64,000 nucleotides of DNA from CAYRPN01 sp964426135 (GTDB taxonomy: Bacteria; Planctomycetota; Phycisphaerae; Phycisphaerales; Phycisphaeraceae): contig CAYRPN010000007.1 in the NCBI GenBank assembly GCA_964426135.1, positions 1-64,000 of the forward strand, in the 5' to 3' direction. The notes below the pieces were generated by a model. The model was not told the DNA's origin. It worked only from the letters and a program-made list of their open reading frames with translations, and did no database searches. The translations under genes and the position numbers were made by a program. Of the stretch, positions 1 to 7,420 are shown one piece after another (the first letter of the stretch is position 1; every line of letters starts with the position of its first letter).

Positions 1-24
1 CAGTTCTGCGAACGGTGCGGCAGG

Positions 25-651
25 TCAACCAATTCTCACCAGCGCGTCCATGACTATATGGCGGTCTTTGCTCGAATACAACAGGCGCAACATAGCGGGG
101 TCGCTCAGCAGTGCGGTGTCAAGCGCATTGAAAATACAAATGGAGAGCATCCCAGTCGCACTGAAGCTTTCCAGTTGTCTTACTCGCCGGTTATCACGTT
201 CAAGCGATGCACAGAAATGCCGGCGGAAGCGACGAGCCGCCTGTTCCCGCACGCTTTCGGTAGACCCGTTAACCATGCGGTCAATCAGATTCTCCTCCCG
301 TGCGGCGTGCTCCTCAAACTCAGTTCTTTTCTGTCCGACGTGCTTCTGGTTCTCCTGACCAAGTGCATATCGCAGGGCAAGAAGGCGATTCACAAACTCG
401 ATCTTCGGGAAAGACTCCCCGTCTACGGCAGCCCGCACAGCAACTCCGAATCGATCACTCTGATTTGATTCAGGTAAAGTTTCAAGGTCAGCCCAATCGG
501 TGGAATAAAGTGGTATTCCCAGTTGCATGCCACCTAATGCGTTTGCTGCCCGTGCGCGAACAGCACGATCATCGCTCACTAGCTCAATCAACCAGTCTTC
601 GATTGGACGACCGTCACGAATAAATGATGAGTCGGCTTTGACTTTGGCCAT
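25..651 (-). CDS. HEAT-like repeat protein, cytoplasmic, function unknown
   Basis: This 208-residue protein has no signal peptide or membrane segment. Residues 17-42 (IEDWLIELVSDDRAVRARAA and the following ALGGM) read like a HEAT repeat helix pair of the kind found in many planctomycete scaffold proteins. The middle is strongly charged (residues 95-150, rich in Glu, Arg and Gln) and probably helical, and the C-terminus has another hydrophobic helix pair. The stop TGA lies 25 bases from the window edge, so the gene is complete. Upstream (652-750) is a short spacer. The next gene, at 1353, runs in the same direction but is separated by about 100 bp, so co-transcription is possible but not shown. 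I recognise no enzyme motif, and the HEAT call is a pattern judgement. Confidence 0.55.
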   Translation of the reverse strand: MAKVKADSSFIRDGRPIEDWLIELVSDDRAVRARAANALGGMQLGIPLYSTDWADLETLPESNQSDRFGVAVRAAVDGESFPKIEFVNRLLALRYALGQENQKHVGQKRTEFEEHAAREENLIDRMVNGSTESVREQAARRFRRHFCASLERDNRRVRQLESFSATGMLSICIFNALDTALLSDPAMLRLLYSSKDRHIVMDALVRIG

Positions 652-750
652 AGCAGATATTCTTCCCGTTTAGAGCGCCGCCGGTGATCGATCTTAGGCG
701 CGCGCCAAACCATCCAAACCCCAGAATCTACCGTATGTGCGCAAGACGCC

Positions 751-1353
751 TCACCGATACCAATCCACCCACTGAATCGTCCCGCCGTTCTTGAGCCATT
801 CCATCGCCGGCGGCAGCAGACGGACTTCCACGGTCTTGTCCACGACCTTCATCTCTACGTAGCGCGGACTTGAAACGATCTGCGTCTTGCCATCCTTGCC
901 ACGCACCTCGGTGTCCGCCGGCGGGCCTTCCTTGGAAAGAAACGTCTGCAAGCTGCCGCGCTCGCTGGCGAGGGTGAAGCCTTCGAGCATCGGCGGCATG
1001 CCCGGCGACGTGGCGATGCGCAGCACCAGCGTGTCAGCGACGCGCACGTTCTCCGCTCCCGCACCGGCCTTGCGCGGCGTGAGGTTGATCGCGCCGATGT
1101 CCGCGACGAGGTGGAAGCCGGGCAGCGCGGGGGCGAAGCCGTCGTGGCCGGCGGCGAATTTTGTTTTCCCAACCAGCGCGATTTCGAAAGGGGATGCGAG
1201 AGGATTCTCCGGAGCGGGGATGGCGGGAGCGGGGGTGGGCGGTTGATTGCCTCGTGGTTCGATGACGCCGGGCGACGGGTGCGCCGCGCCGTTGTTCTTC
1301 GTGCAAGCGGTCAACGCGAGCAGCGCAAGTGTGAAGGCAATGCGCGGATTCAT
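751..1353 (-). CDS. putative lipoprotein of unknown function
   Basis: The protein has about 200 residues. The chosen ATG at 1353 gives a compact signal sequence (MNPRIAFTLALLALTAC) ending in an LTAC lipobox, so the mature protein should be anchored in a membrane by the lipidated Cys. An in-frame ATG four codons upstream (1365) is possible, but the 1353 start is preceded by GGA at a suitable distance. A low-complexity Pro/Ala linker follows the lipobox, then a beta-rich domain, and the protein ends in WVDWYR. No catalytic motif is visible. The spacer upstream (1366-1605) holds an inverted repeat rather than an obvious promoter. The exported lipoprotein call is solid; the function is unknown. 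Confidence 0.6.
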   Translation of the reverse strand: MNPRIAFTLALLALTACTKNNGAAHPSPGVIEPRGNQPPTPAPAIPAPENPLASPFEIALVGKTKFAAGHDGFAPALPGFHLVADIGAINLTPRKAGAGAENVRVADTLVLRIATSPGMPPMLEGFTLASERGSLQTFLSKEGPPADTEVRGKDGKTQIVSSPRYVEMKVVDKTVEVRLLPPAMEWLKNGGTIQWVDWYR

Positions 1354-1458
1354 GGCAGTTTCCAAATGGGAATTGGCTGTGAACCTGCGGAGAAGAGGAT
1401 ACCGGGAAATGAAACGCCCCGTGAATCGTTAAGCGGAAAACGCCGCAAGCGTCTGGCG

Positions 1459-1611
1459 TAGCGGCGGCACTCCGTGACGCGACCGCAAAGAGCCGCGCAC
1501 GCAGTAAGCGGGGGTGGCTGGTGTCGTCTGCGAAACCAGCTTCAAAAGGAAGCGCCAATCCCCGCTTACTTCGTGCGCGGCTCTTCGCGTCAAGGAGTGA
1601 CGCGGCTACTT
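1459..1611. repeat. imperfect inverted repeat, GCACGAAGTAAGCGG family, copy 1
   Basis: The two arms of this roughly 150-bp segment are imperfect reverse complements. The left arm (1459-1515) contains AGAGCCGCGCACGCAGTAAG and the right arm (1559-1611) contains CTTACTTCGTGCGCGGCTCT. The flanks also pair (CACTCCGTGACGCG with CGCGTCAAGGAGTG). It lies in the spacer between two minus-strand genes. The same core palindrome recurs at 53201-53341, so it belongs to a dispersed family and is not a simple terminator. Confidence 0.7.
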
Positions 1612-2511
1612 TCCGCCGCAAACCCGCGCCGCAAACGCCGACACCGCCTCCATCAGCTCCTTCGCCTGCGTTGACGGATGGCGGTCGAGCTTCATTGGGT
1701 TGCTGGTGTTGAAGACGTGGGTCGCGCCGGCAATGACGCGCAGGTCGGCGTGGGCACTGGCGGCGGCGAGTTGTTCGCCGGCTTCGAGTTTCACGGTGTC
1801 GTCGGCGTCGCCGTAGACAAAGAGCAGCGGACACTTGACGCGCTTGGCGGCGAGGATGGGATCGAAGGCGTCGGGCTGGCTCTCGATCTCGTGGAGCCAG
1901 TCCCTGCCGATGCGGAGCATCTGCCTGGTGCGCAGCGACGGGCGCTCCAGGAATCCGTGCGTGCGCAGGGCGTGGCGTTCCTCGTCGCTGATGAAGATCG
2001 CGCGATGTGGCGAAGCGATCGCCACGACGCCGGCGGGCTTGGGCGTCGGGCCGATCTTCGGATAGCTGTGCGGCGCGAACGCGCGGGCTGCTGTCAGAAG
2101 CGCGGTGACGCCGCCGCGGCTATGTCCGAGCCAGACCTGCGGGAGCTTGTCCGTCGCCGGATCGTCTTTGCTCGCGCGGTCGGGCAGCTCACCATGTTCG
2201 ACCGCCAGGGCGACGGCGCGGAGATCGAACACCTGTCTGGCCCAGGTGTCCTTTTCGAAGAGGTCGGGGCGTTCGAAGGTCTCGACGCGGTTGCTCATGC
2301 CGCTGTGGCTGAAGTTGAAGCGATGGGCGATGAGGCCGTGTTTGGCGGCGGCGTGGGCGATGCCGGGGAGGATGCCGTAGTCCTTGTAGCCGCGGAATCC
2401 GTGGGCGATGAGGATGACGCCGACGACCGGCGTGGCCTTGGGCGGCAGGTGGGTGTCGCCGAGGATCGGCTGGCCGTCGGAGCCGGGGATGGACCAGGGG
2501 TGGACGTGCAT
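1606..2511 (-). CDS. alpha/beta hydrolase, dienelactone-hydrolase-like serine hydrolase
   Basis: This 301-residue cytoplasmic protein has an alpha/beta hydrolase fold. The oxyanion region HGFRGYKDYG is at about residues 37-46, the nucleophile elbow GHSRGG places the catalytic serine at 131, the acid is in FVYGDADD (about 235-238), and the histidine is in GATHVFNT (265). The length is normal for a single-domain esterase, lipase or carboxylesterase, and the substrate is unknown. Its ATG lies only 6 bp after the stop of the PIN-domain toxin gene at 2518, so the two are almost certainly co-transcribed, which is an unusual partner for a toxin-antitoxin pair. The 3' end touches the inverted repeat ending near 1611. 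Confidence 0.85.
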   Translation of the reverse strand: MHVHPWSIPGSDGQPILGDTHLPPKATPVVGVILIAHGFRGYKDYGILPGIAHAAAKHGLIAHRFNFSHSGMSNRVETFERPDLFEKDTWARQVFDLRAVALAVEHGELPDRASKDDPATDKLPQVWLGHSRGGVTALLTAARAFAPHSYPKIGPTPKPAGVVAIASPHRAIFISDEERHALRTHGFLERPSLRTRQMLRIGRDWLHEIESQPDAFDPILAAKRVKCPLLFVYGDADDTVKLEAGEQLAAASAHADLRVIAGATHVFNTSNPMKLDRHPSTQAKELMEAVSAFAARVCGGK

Positions 2512-2517
2512 TCCAAA

Positions 2518-2913
2518 TCAGAAGCGAGGAACGAGCGTGAGGTGATCCACGAATGCGAAGTGATCGTCGAGGGTCGCGAGGGGAAGGTCATGGGCCAGGC
2601 AGCATGCGGCGATCCAAACGTCGGTGTCGGGAATCGGTCGCCCTTTTTTCTTCAATCTCAAACGAATCTCCGAGTAGGTGCGAGCGACGGCAAGATCGAC
2701 CGGAATGATCCGCCGGCTGTGGATGAGCTTTTCAACACGAGCAAGATTCTCAGCAACCCGCCCGGAATTGCGCGCACCAAAGAGCAATTCACCAGCCACC
2801 GGCGCGGGAAACACCGCAACGTCGAATCCACGGATCGCTTCCGTCGGCATTACGTCCGCGTTCATGACGGCGACGGCCCAATTCGTGTCGATCGCCACTT
2901 CACGTCCAATCAT
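2518..2913 (-). CDS. PIN-domain ribonuclease toxin, VapC type
   Basis: This is a small 131-residue PIN-domain protein. The acidic residues expected for the Mg-dependent nuclease centre are in place: Asp9 (AIDTN), Glu42 (AGELLFGA), Asp95/Asp97 (IPDTDVWIAA) and Asp115/116 (TLDDHF). VapC toxins cleave tRNA or rRNA and are held inactive by the adjacent antitoxin; the target here cannot be inferred. The start overlaps the last 14 bases of the antitoxin gene (2900-3124), the usual arrangement for stoichiometric control. A hydrolase gene follows after 6 bp. The family call is strong from motifs, length and context. Confidence 0.88.
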   Translation of the reverse strand: MIGREVAIDTNWAVAVMNADVMPTEAIRGFDVAVFPAPVAGELLFGARNSGRVAENLARVEKLIHSRRIIPVDLAVARTYSEIRLRLKKKGRPIPDTDVWIAACCLAHDLPLATLDDHFAFVDHLTLVPRF

Positions 2914-3124
2914 CGGGATTCACCTTGCTGAACTCATCGTTGATGATGCGCCGAATCTCATCGGCATCCTCGTCGGGCATGATGCCGATGCAATCCGCCA
3001 AGGGGTGCGACTTGGACGTCTCATTGATCGTCAAATGAACAACACTATGCTCCGGCACGCCTTGAAGCGGCTTGACCGGGCGCAGCACGCCGTTTTCGTA
3101 AATGGCTTCGATGGTGGTGGTCAT
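2900..3124 (-). CDS. antitoxin, DUF104/AF2212-like
   Basis: This 74-residue protein starts MTTTIEAIYENGVLRPVKPL, which is typical of the DUF104 (AF2212-like) antitoxin family: a small beta strand pair (AIYENGVLRPV) followed by a valine-rich strand (HSVVHLTI) and an acidic tail that would wrap the toxin. It is the first gene of a three-gene operon and overlaps the PIN toxin by 14 bp. In such pairs the antitoxin usually binds its own promoter, but I see no clear operator in the short sequence upstream, which is occupied by repeats. Confidence 0.8.
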   Translation of the reverse strand: MTTTIEAIYENGVLRPVKPLQGVPEHSVVHLTINETSKSHPLADCIGIMPDEDADEIRRIINDEFSKVNPDDWT

Positions 3125-3278
3125 CGGATGTCTCCGATCAATCGACGGTCGAATCGGTCAATCAACTGTCGAATGATAGGCCCGCACAGGGAGCCATGGC
3201 GCGTGAATCGATTCGCGCGCGGGACTAAGGAGCGGTGCAAGATTAACTCCGCAGCTTCGAATCGCTTCGCTCCCAGCC

Positions 3279-3300
3279 GGACGACTTGGAAAGTCGTCCC
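3279..3300. repeat. 22-bp palindrome, GGACGACT family, copy 1
   Basis: The stem GGACGACTT and AAGTCGTCC is separated by a few bases and followed by CACA. A nearly identical palindrome, also followed by CACA, occurs at 13167-13188 upstream of the rfbC-like gene, so this is a dispersed REP-like sequence. Confidence 0.6.
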
Positions 3301-3363
3301 ACATGCGATGTTGATCCTCCACGGCTCCTCAGGAGCGGTGCAAGATCAACTCCGCAGTTTCGC

Positions 3364-3452
3364 CGTAGGGTGCGTCAAGTCCGCGCGGACGCACCTGCTT
3401 GAGTCTTCCGTTGACCGTGGTGCGTCCGCGCCGAGCCTTGACGCACCCTACG
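3364..3452. repeat. long inverted repeat with CGTAGGGTGCGTCAAG termini
   Basis: The arms of about 32 and 34 nt (3364-3395 and 3419-3452) are near-perfect reverse complements. They begin with CGTAGGGTGCGTCAAG and end with CTTGACGCACCCTACG, and the inner stem is GGACGCACC/GGTGCGTCC. The symmetry extends outwards imperfectly through the GTGCAAGA..CTCCGC motifs on both sides. This looks like a repetitive extragenic palindrome or miniature element, not a terminator, since no T-tract follows. Confidence 0.75.
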
Positions 3453-3547
3453 TTTTGGCCCGCTGCCGAACCGCGGAGTTGTTCTTGCACAACTCTTAAC
3501 CGCCGCGGTTGATGCGATGCTGCGGCGGCGGCTGGTGCAGGTGATTC

Positions 3548-3574
3548 GCGCGGGGCAAAGCCCCGCGGCTAAAC
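3548..3574. repeat. TTAGCG-family REP-like palindrome, copy 1
   Basis: The stem GCGCGGGGC/GCCCCGCGG has an AAA loop and is followed by the family tag CTAAAC (GTTTAG on the other strand). It lies just downstream of the stop of the DUF1080-ThuA gene, where it could also act as a weak transcription barrier. At least eight similar sites occur in other spacers of this window. Confidence 0.6.
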
Positions 3575-3604
3575 GCGCCGGACGACGGCGATGCGGATTC
3601 CAGT

Positions 3605-5377
3605 TCACTGCCCGTTCATCGCCGCGAGTTTCTTCGCCAGTTCTTCCTTGTTGAAGTTGGCGGGCATGTCTTCGTCGTGGTTTTCCAGCATTTCCGCGAC
3701 GGTCGGCGTCTTGTTGGGCACGCCGTCCTTGGGCACTTCGACGCCCGCGATCCAGGCAACGCCGTTGAGCACGAGCTTGCGGTGGTTGTCGTTGGCCCAG
3801 TTCCAGTGCACGTGCCCGCCGGTGAAGCCGAAGCCGCGACCCGCCGTCACGCCTTCACCGCCGGGCCGCTGCCTCGCCCACATGACCGCCTGCGGCTCCT
3901 TCTTTTCCATCACCGCGGAGTAGACCGACTCGTTGCCGCCGTGCGACGAGGCCTTACCGCCGGGCTTGAAGCCGCGCATGGTGTCGGCTGGGGGCAGGGC
4001 GCTCAAAATCGGCGTGACGCCTTCGCCGCCGGCGCGGAAGCGCATGTGGTAGTACCACTCGTCGTTGACGCTGTAGGGCTTGACGCCGGCGGTGATCGGA
4101 TGATCCTTGGCGAGGATCGCGTCCTTGATGGTCCAGTGCGGGTTGACGGAAAGAAAAGTCTCGAAGTACCCGCCGGTCCAGTCGAGCATGGCGTCGCCGG
4201 CCTGGCCCTTGGGGACCTCCACGCCGTAGTGGATGCAGCCGAGGCCCACGCCCTTATCCATCATTGCCTTCATGTCCTTGAGGTTGCGGAGCATCGGATG
4301 CCCGCCGCCGCCGTCGGCATAGATGACGATCGCCGCAGCGCCCTCAAAAATGCTCATATCCTTGGGCCAGCCGGGATAGGTCACTTCGCAGGCGACGGGC
4401 AAGCCGGATTCGTTGAGCTGCTTGGCGAGCAGGTGGCAGCCGGCCTTGTGATCGTGCGAGCCGAAGCCGTGGCTCTTGTTGCCGGCGACGAAGACGATTT
4501 TTTTCTTGGCACCGGCGGCGCTCGCCTGGGTCAACACAACGCTGTTGGAGGAGCGGGCCGCGATCGATCGCTCAGCGATCGTCGCGGCGAGTGCTTTTCC
4601 CTCGGCGCTCGCGGTCTGCGCGGAGGCAGGAGCGACGGGCAGGGCAGCGGCCTTCTTCGCCGTGTCGCCCTTGATGCGGATGTTCTTGAACTGCACGGTC
4701 ATCGGCGGGCCTGCGTGCAGTTGCAGGGCGAGGACGCCGCGCGCCTTGCGTGCCTTCTCGTCGTTATCGACGCACTCGATGGTCTGCACGCCGTTGATGT
4801 AGTGCTTGAAGGTGAAGCCCTCGGCCACGATGTGGTAGTCGTTCCAGTCTTCCTTCTTGATCTTCTTCTGAATCTCCGCCGAGTCGCCGACCTTGCCGGT
4901 GACTTTGGATTTGAACTTGCCTTCTTCGACGACGAGTTCGGTCTTCTGGCCGCGGTTGGCGAGGATGCCGCGGAACGCTTCGCCGTAGAGGATGCCCGAG
5001 TAAGTCTGGCCGGCTTCAAAGTCGGCCTGGTATCCGCCGATGCGCCACTTGTCGTTCTTGTTGAGGCCGAAGGAGCGGTACTGCACGCCGCTGTTGCCGT
5101 TGATGATCTTGTAGGAGAACTTCAGCTCGAAATCGCCGGTCTCACCGCCGGTCCAGACGATGAAGGTGTTGCCGTTGGTGGGATTTTCCTTGGTGGTCTG
5201 GCCGGTGAGGGCTTCGTCCTTGACGGACCAGAACTTGGGGTCGCCGTCCCAGTCGGTCAGGTCTTTGCCGTTGAAGATGGACTTGAAGCCCTCTTCCTTT
5301 TCCGCGGCTTGCAGTGTCGCAGCCTGCCCGAGCAGGGCCAACACACAGAGTGAGAAAAGTTGCCAGCTACGCTTCAT
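3605..5377 (-). CDS. exported DUF1080-ThuA fusion protein
   Basis: The protein has 590 residues. A Sec signal (residues 1-24, ending in ATLQAA) is followed by a DUF1080 domain, annotated in databases as 3-keto-disaccharide hydrolase (about residues 30-215; FKSIFNGKDLTDWDGD and GNSGVQYRSFG are typical). After an Ala-rich linker comes a ThuA-like, glutamine-amidotransferase-fold domain (about 285-565; KKIVFVAGNKSHGFGSHDHKAG and GGGHPM). Both domains are common in planctomycetes and are linked to periplasmic sugar or glycoside breakdown, but usually as separate proteins. The gene is monocistronic in appearance. Exact substrate unknown; the domain calls are firm. Confidence 0.85.
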   Translation of the reverse strand: MKRSWQLFSLCVLALLGQAATLQAAEKEEGFKSIFNGKDLTDWDGDPKFWSVKDEALTGQTTKENPTNGNTFIVWTGGETGDFELKFSYKIINGNSGVQYRSFGLNKNDKWRIGGYQADFEAGQTYSGILYGEAFRGILANRGQKTELVVEEGKFKSKVTGKVGDSAEIQKKIKKEDWNDYHIVAEGFTFKHYINGVQTIECVDNDEKARKARGVLALQLHAGPPMTVQFKNIRIKGDTAKKAAALPVAPASAQTASAEGKALAATIAERSIAARSSNSVVLTQASAAGAKKKIVFVAGNKSHGFGSHDHKAGCHLLAKQLNESGLPVACEVTYPGWPKDMSIFEGAAAIVIYADGGGGHPMLRNLKDMKAMMDKGVGLGCIHYGVEVPKGQAGDAMLDWTGGYFETFLSVNPHWTIKDAILAKDHPITAGVKPYSVNDEWYYHMRFRAGGEGVTPILSALPPADTMRGFKPGGKASSHGGNESVYSAVMEKKEPQAVMWARQRPGGEGVTAGRGFGFTGGHVHWNWANDNHRKLVLNGVAWIAGVEVPKDGVPNKTPTVAEMLENHDEDMPANFNKEELAKKLAAMNGQ

Positions 5378-5595
5378 GGTGAGACTCCCTGGGGTTTCAA
5401 TGTTTGGTTTGAATGGACCGCTAATCAGGATATCAGGTGTCGGACTGACCGTCGTCGAACATTACGAAAGATCGAAGCATCGGCAGAAAATGCAGTCCGC
5501 GAGACTGTTCCGCGCGACCGGATGAGATTGTGCGCCGGGTGGTTCTGGGTACAGGGATGCGTTGTTCAAATGCTCCCGGCGGATATACTTCTGAC

Positions 5596-5808
5596 ATGGA
5601 AGCTGCACTGATTCAAGACCTGCTTGATCGCACGCCATTTGCCCCATTTCGGCTGAAACTGTCCAACCAGGAAAACGTCGAAGTGCTGCACCCCGGCCTG
5701 GTGGTGGTGATGCGACGTGAAGTGTTCATCGCGAACCCTGCTCGCGATGGCTTCAAGATTGTCTCCTTGATGCATGTGGTTGGAGTTGAGTCAGTGCAGG
5801 CGGCGTGA
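5596..5808 (+). CDS. small conserved planctomycete-type protein, function unknown
   Basis: This protein has about 70 residues. The pattern LLDRTPFAPFRLKLSN, then HPGLVVV, then FIANPARDGFKIVSLMHVVGVE matches a family of very small proteins (xxPFRPFxLxxxDG..HPEFVxV..IVDLLxVxxIE) that occurs in many copies in planctomycete genomes and has no known role. The ATG at 5596 gives the family's usual start; a longer reading frame begins upstream but adds atypical sequence. No strong ribosome-binding site is visible. No operon partner is evident: the next gene starts 168 bp downstream. Confidence 0.6.
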   Translation: MEAALIQDLLDRTPFAPFRLKLSNQENVEVLHPGLVVVMRREVFIANPARDGFKIVSLMHVVGVESVQAA

Positions 5809-5976
5809 CAGTTTGTCGACGACCCGAATGTCAATTCGCACAATACTGAGTGCCATGGCATCCAATCCAGTACACGCTTCACATCACTCCGCGCACGCCT
5901 CCTCCGTTTCACATCCCCGCGCCTCTTTGCTATCCTTCGCCCACTGTTCCATCCCGCCTCACAACGGATCCACACC

Positions 5977-6828
5977 ATGCAAACCAGCTTTAATCTCCTC
6001 CTCTGGGCCACGCACGTCACCGAGGAACTCTTCCCCATCATCGAGACACTGAAAAAAGTCGGCTACGACGGCGTCGAGATCCCCATCTTCGAAGGCGATG
6101 TGAAGCATTACACGAAGGTCGGCAAGGCGATCAAGAACGCCGGCCTCAAGGGCGCCAGCAGCGTCACCGTCGCCACGCCCGACGCCAACCCGATCAGCGC
6201 GGACAAGAAGATTCGCCAGGCGGCGATTGACCGCCTCAAGTGGGCGCTCGACTGCTCCAAGGCGTGCGGCAGCAATATTCTGATCGGGCCGTACCACCAG
6301 CCCCTCGGCGAGTTCACCGGCAACCCGCCGACGAAGGATGAGAAGAAGCGGGCCGTCGAAGTGCACCGCGCCGCCGCCGAATACGCCAAGAGCATCGGCA
6401 TGCGGATGGGCATCGAGTACCTCAACCGCTTCGAGTGCTACTTCCTCACCACGCTCGCCGATGCCGCCGCCCACGTCAAAGCCGTCGGCCATCCGAGCTT
6501 CGGCACCATGTACGACACCTTCCACGCCAACATCGAAGAGAAAGACGGCCCCGGCCAGCTCCGCAAGCACGCCAAGAGCGTCTTCCACATCCACATCAGC
6601 GAGAACGACCGCGGCACCCCCGGCACCGGTCACGTGCCCTGGTTCGAAACCTTCCGCGCCATCCGCGAAATCAACTTCGACGGCTGGCTGTGCATCGAGG
6701 CGTTTGGCCGTGCCCTGCCCGCGCTGGCGGCCGCCACCAAGGTCTGGCGCGATTTCTTCAAGAGCAAGGAAGAGGTCTACACCAACGGCCTTGCGTTCAT
6801 GAAGAACATGTGGGAACTGGCGGGGTGA
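5977..6828 (+). CDS. TIM-barrel sugar epimerase/isomerase (tagatose/psicose 3-epimerase or hydroxypyruvate isomerase type)
   Basis: This 283-residue cytoplasmic protein belongs to the xylose-isomerase-like TIM-barrel superfamily. The metal-binding set is recognisable: Glu in GIEYLNRFE (about residue 149), Asp in MYDTFHANIEE (about 182), His in FHIHISENDRGTPG (about 208) and Glu in CIEAFG (about 246). The RGTPGTGH motif is typical of the D-tagatose/D-psicose 3-epimerase branch, which moves stereochemistry at C3 of ketoses with a Mn or Mg ion. The neighbourhood is rich in sugar-related genes, but no direct operon partner exists. A terminator lies about 230 bp downstream. Confidence 0.8.
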   Translation: MQTSFNLLLWATHVTEELFPIIETLKKVGYDGVEIPIFEGDVKHYTKVGKAIKNAGLKGASSVTVATPDANPISADKKIRQAAIDRLKWALDCSKACGSNILIGPYHQPLGEFTGNPPTKDEKKRAVEVHRAAAEYAKSIGMRMGIEYLNRFECYFLTTLADAAAHVKAVGHPSFGTMYDTFHANIEEKDGPGQLRKHAKSVFHIHISENDRGTPGTGHVPWFETFRAIREINFDGWLCIEAFGRALPALAAATKVWRDFFKSKEEVYTNGLAFMKNMWELAG

Positions 6829-6844
6829 AATGGGAGAGGTGAGA

Positions 6845-6897
6845 AGTTAGAAGTGAGAAGTGAAAAGTGAAAAGTGCAAAGTGAAAAGTGAAAAATG
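6845..6897. repeat. heptamer tandem array, GTGAAAA
   Basis: About six or seven imperfect copies of a 7-bp unit (GTGAGAA, GTGAAAA, GTGCAAA, ATGAAGA) follow the stop of the sugar epimerase gene by 16 bp. It is strikingly AT-rich for this window. The same 7-bp periodicity is seen with different units at 12314 and 20475. Confidence 0.75.
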
Positions 6898-6956
6898 AAG
6901 AGTGCGACGTGAACGATGCATCATGACGTTCGCCCGACCGCGACCGAGCATCCCCC

Positions 6957-6987
6957 GTTTAGCGAGGCCCCGACAGGGGCCTGTCGA
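6957..6987. repeat. TTAGCG-family REP-like palindrome, copy 2
   Basis: The sequence GTTTAGCGA is followed by the stem GGCCCCGACAGGGGCC and then TGTCGA. The same head (GTTTAGCG) and tail (CCTGTCGA) occur at 24880-24910 with a different stem, showing that the ends are conserved while the stem varies. Confidence 0.65.
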
Positions 6988-7055
6988 ACCACCCCGCGCC
7001 CCAAAAAACCCGCCACCCTCCCGCGCTTTTCACCACGACATCGCCACACACCCCC

Positions 7056-7086
7056 AACCCTCGCCCACCGCGAGGGTTGTTTTTTC
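7056..7086 (+). terminator. rho-independent terminator
   Basis: A 9-bp stem (AACCCTCGC/GCGAGGGTT) with a 5-nt loop is followed by GTTTTTT. It reads on the plus strand and probably ends transcription from the sugar epimerase gene upstream, insulating the tRNA gene. Confidence 0.85.
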
Positions 7087-7274
7087 ACCAACATCGCCAT
7101 GCCGTCGGCCATTCGCTGGATTCAGTGGCACATCCGTTTGACCCAAGGCCCTCGTTTCCCCTAAAGTTCTCCTCCTTCCCGTCGCACCAGCCGCACGCAA
7201 CGCCCCGTTCAGCCCCGGCCCATTGGGCTGCGCGACGCCGGCAACACGCATGCCGCCGGTGCGAGGAAGACGTT

Positions 7275-7347
7275 GGGCGGGTAGCTCAGTCGGTAGAGCA
7301 GCGGCCTTTTAAGCCGTTTGTCGAGGGTTCGAGTCCCTCCCCGCCCA
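7275..7347 (+). tRNA. tRNA-Lys (anticodon UUU)
   Basis: A full cloverleaf is present. The acceptor stem GGGCGGG pairs with CCCGCCC, the D arm has GCTCAGTCGGTAGAGC, the anticodon stem GCGGC/GCCGT encloses the loop CTTTTAA with anticodon TTT, and the T arm GAGGG-TTCGAGT-CCCTC is canonical. The discriminator is A, and CCA is not encoded. It lies 73 bp upstream of the helicase gene on the same strand, with no sign of disruption. Confidence 0.97.
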
Positions 7348-7420
7348 TTTCATATCTCGCACCGCTGTTCCTGCCTCCCCACGCTGCAATCCCGCCGCAA
7401 TTCGCGCATGATGTGTGGCG

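Larger units (their letters stand above)
3125..3604. other. 480-bp gene-free stretch filled with repeats
   Basis: There is no credible gene here. The stretch holds two direct copies of a GGTGCAAGATyAACTCCGCA motif (about 3234 and 3336), an inverted counterpart near 3469-3490, the long palindrome at 3364-3452, a small palindrome at 3279-3300 and a TTAGCG-type palindrome at 3548-3574. The antitoxin promoter must lie near 3125-3180, but I cannot point to a convincing -35/-10 pair. Confidence 0.6.
6829..7274. other. 446-bp gene-free spacer before tRNA-Lys
   Basis: It contains a heptamer array (6845-6897), a TTAGCG-type palindrome (6957-6987) and a rho-independent terminator (7056-7086). The remaining 190 bp before the tRNA gene should carry the tRNA promoter, but I cannot single out convincing boxes. 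Confidence 0.5.
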
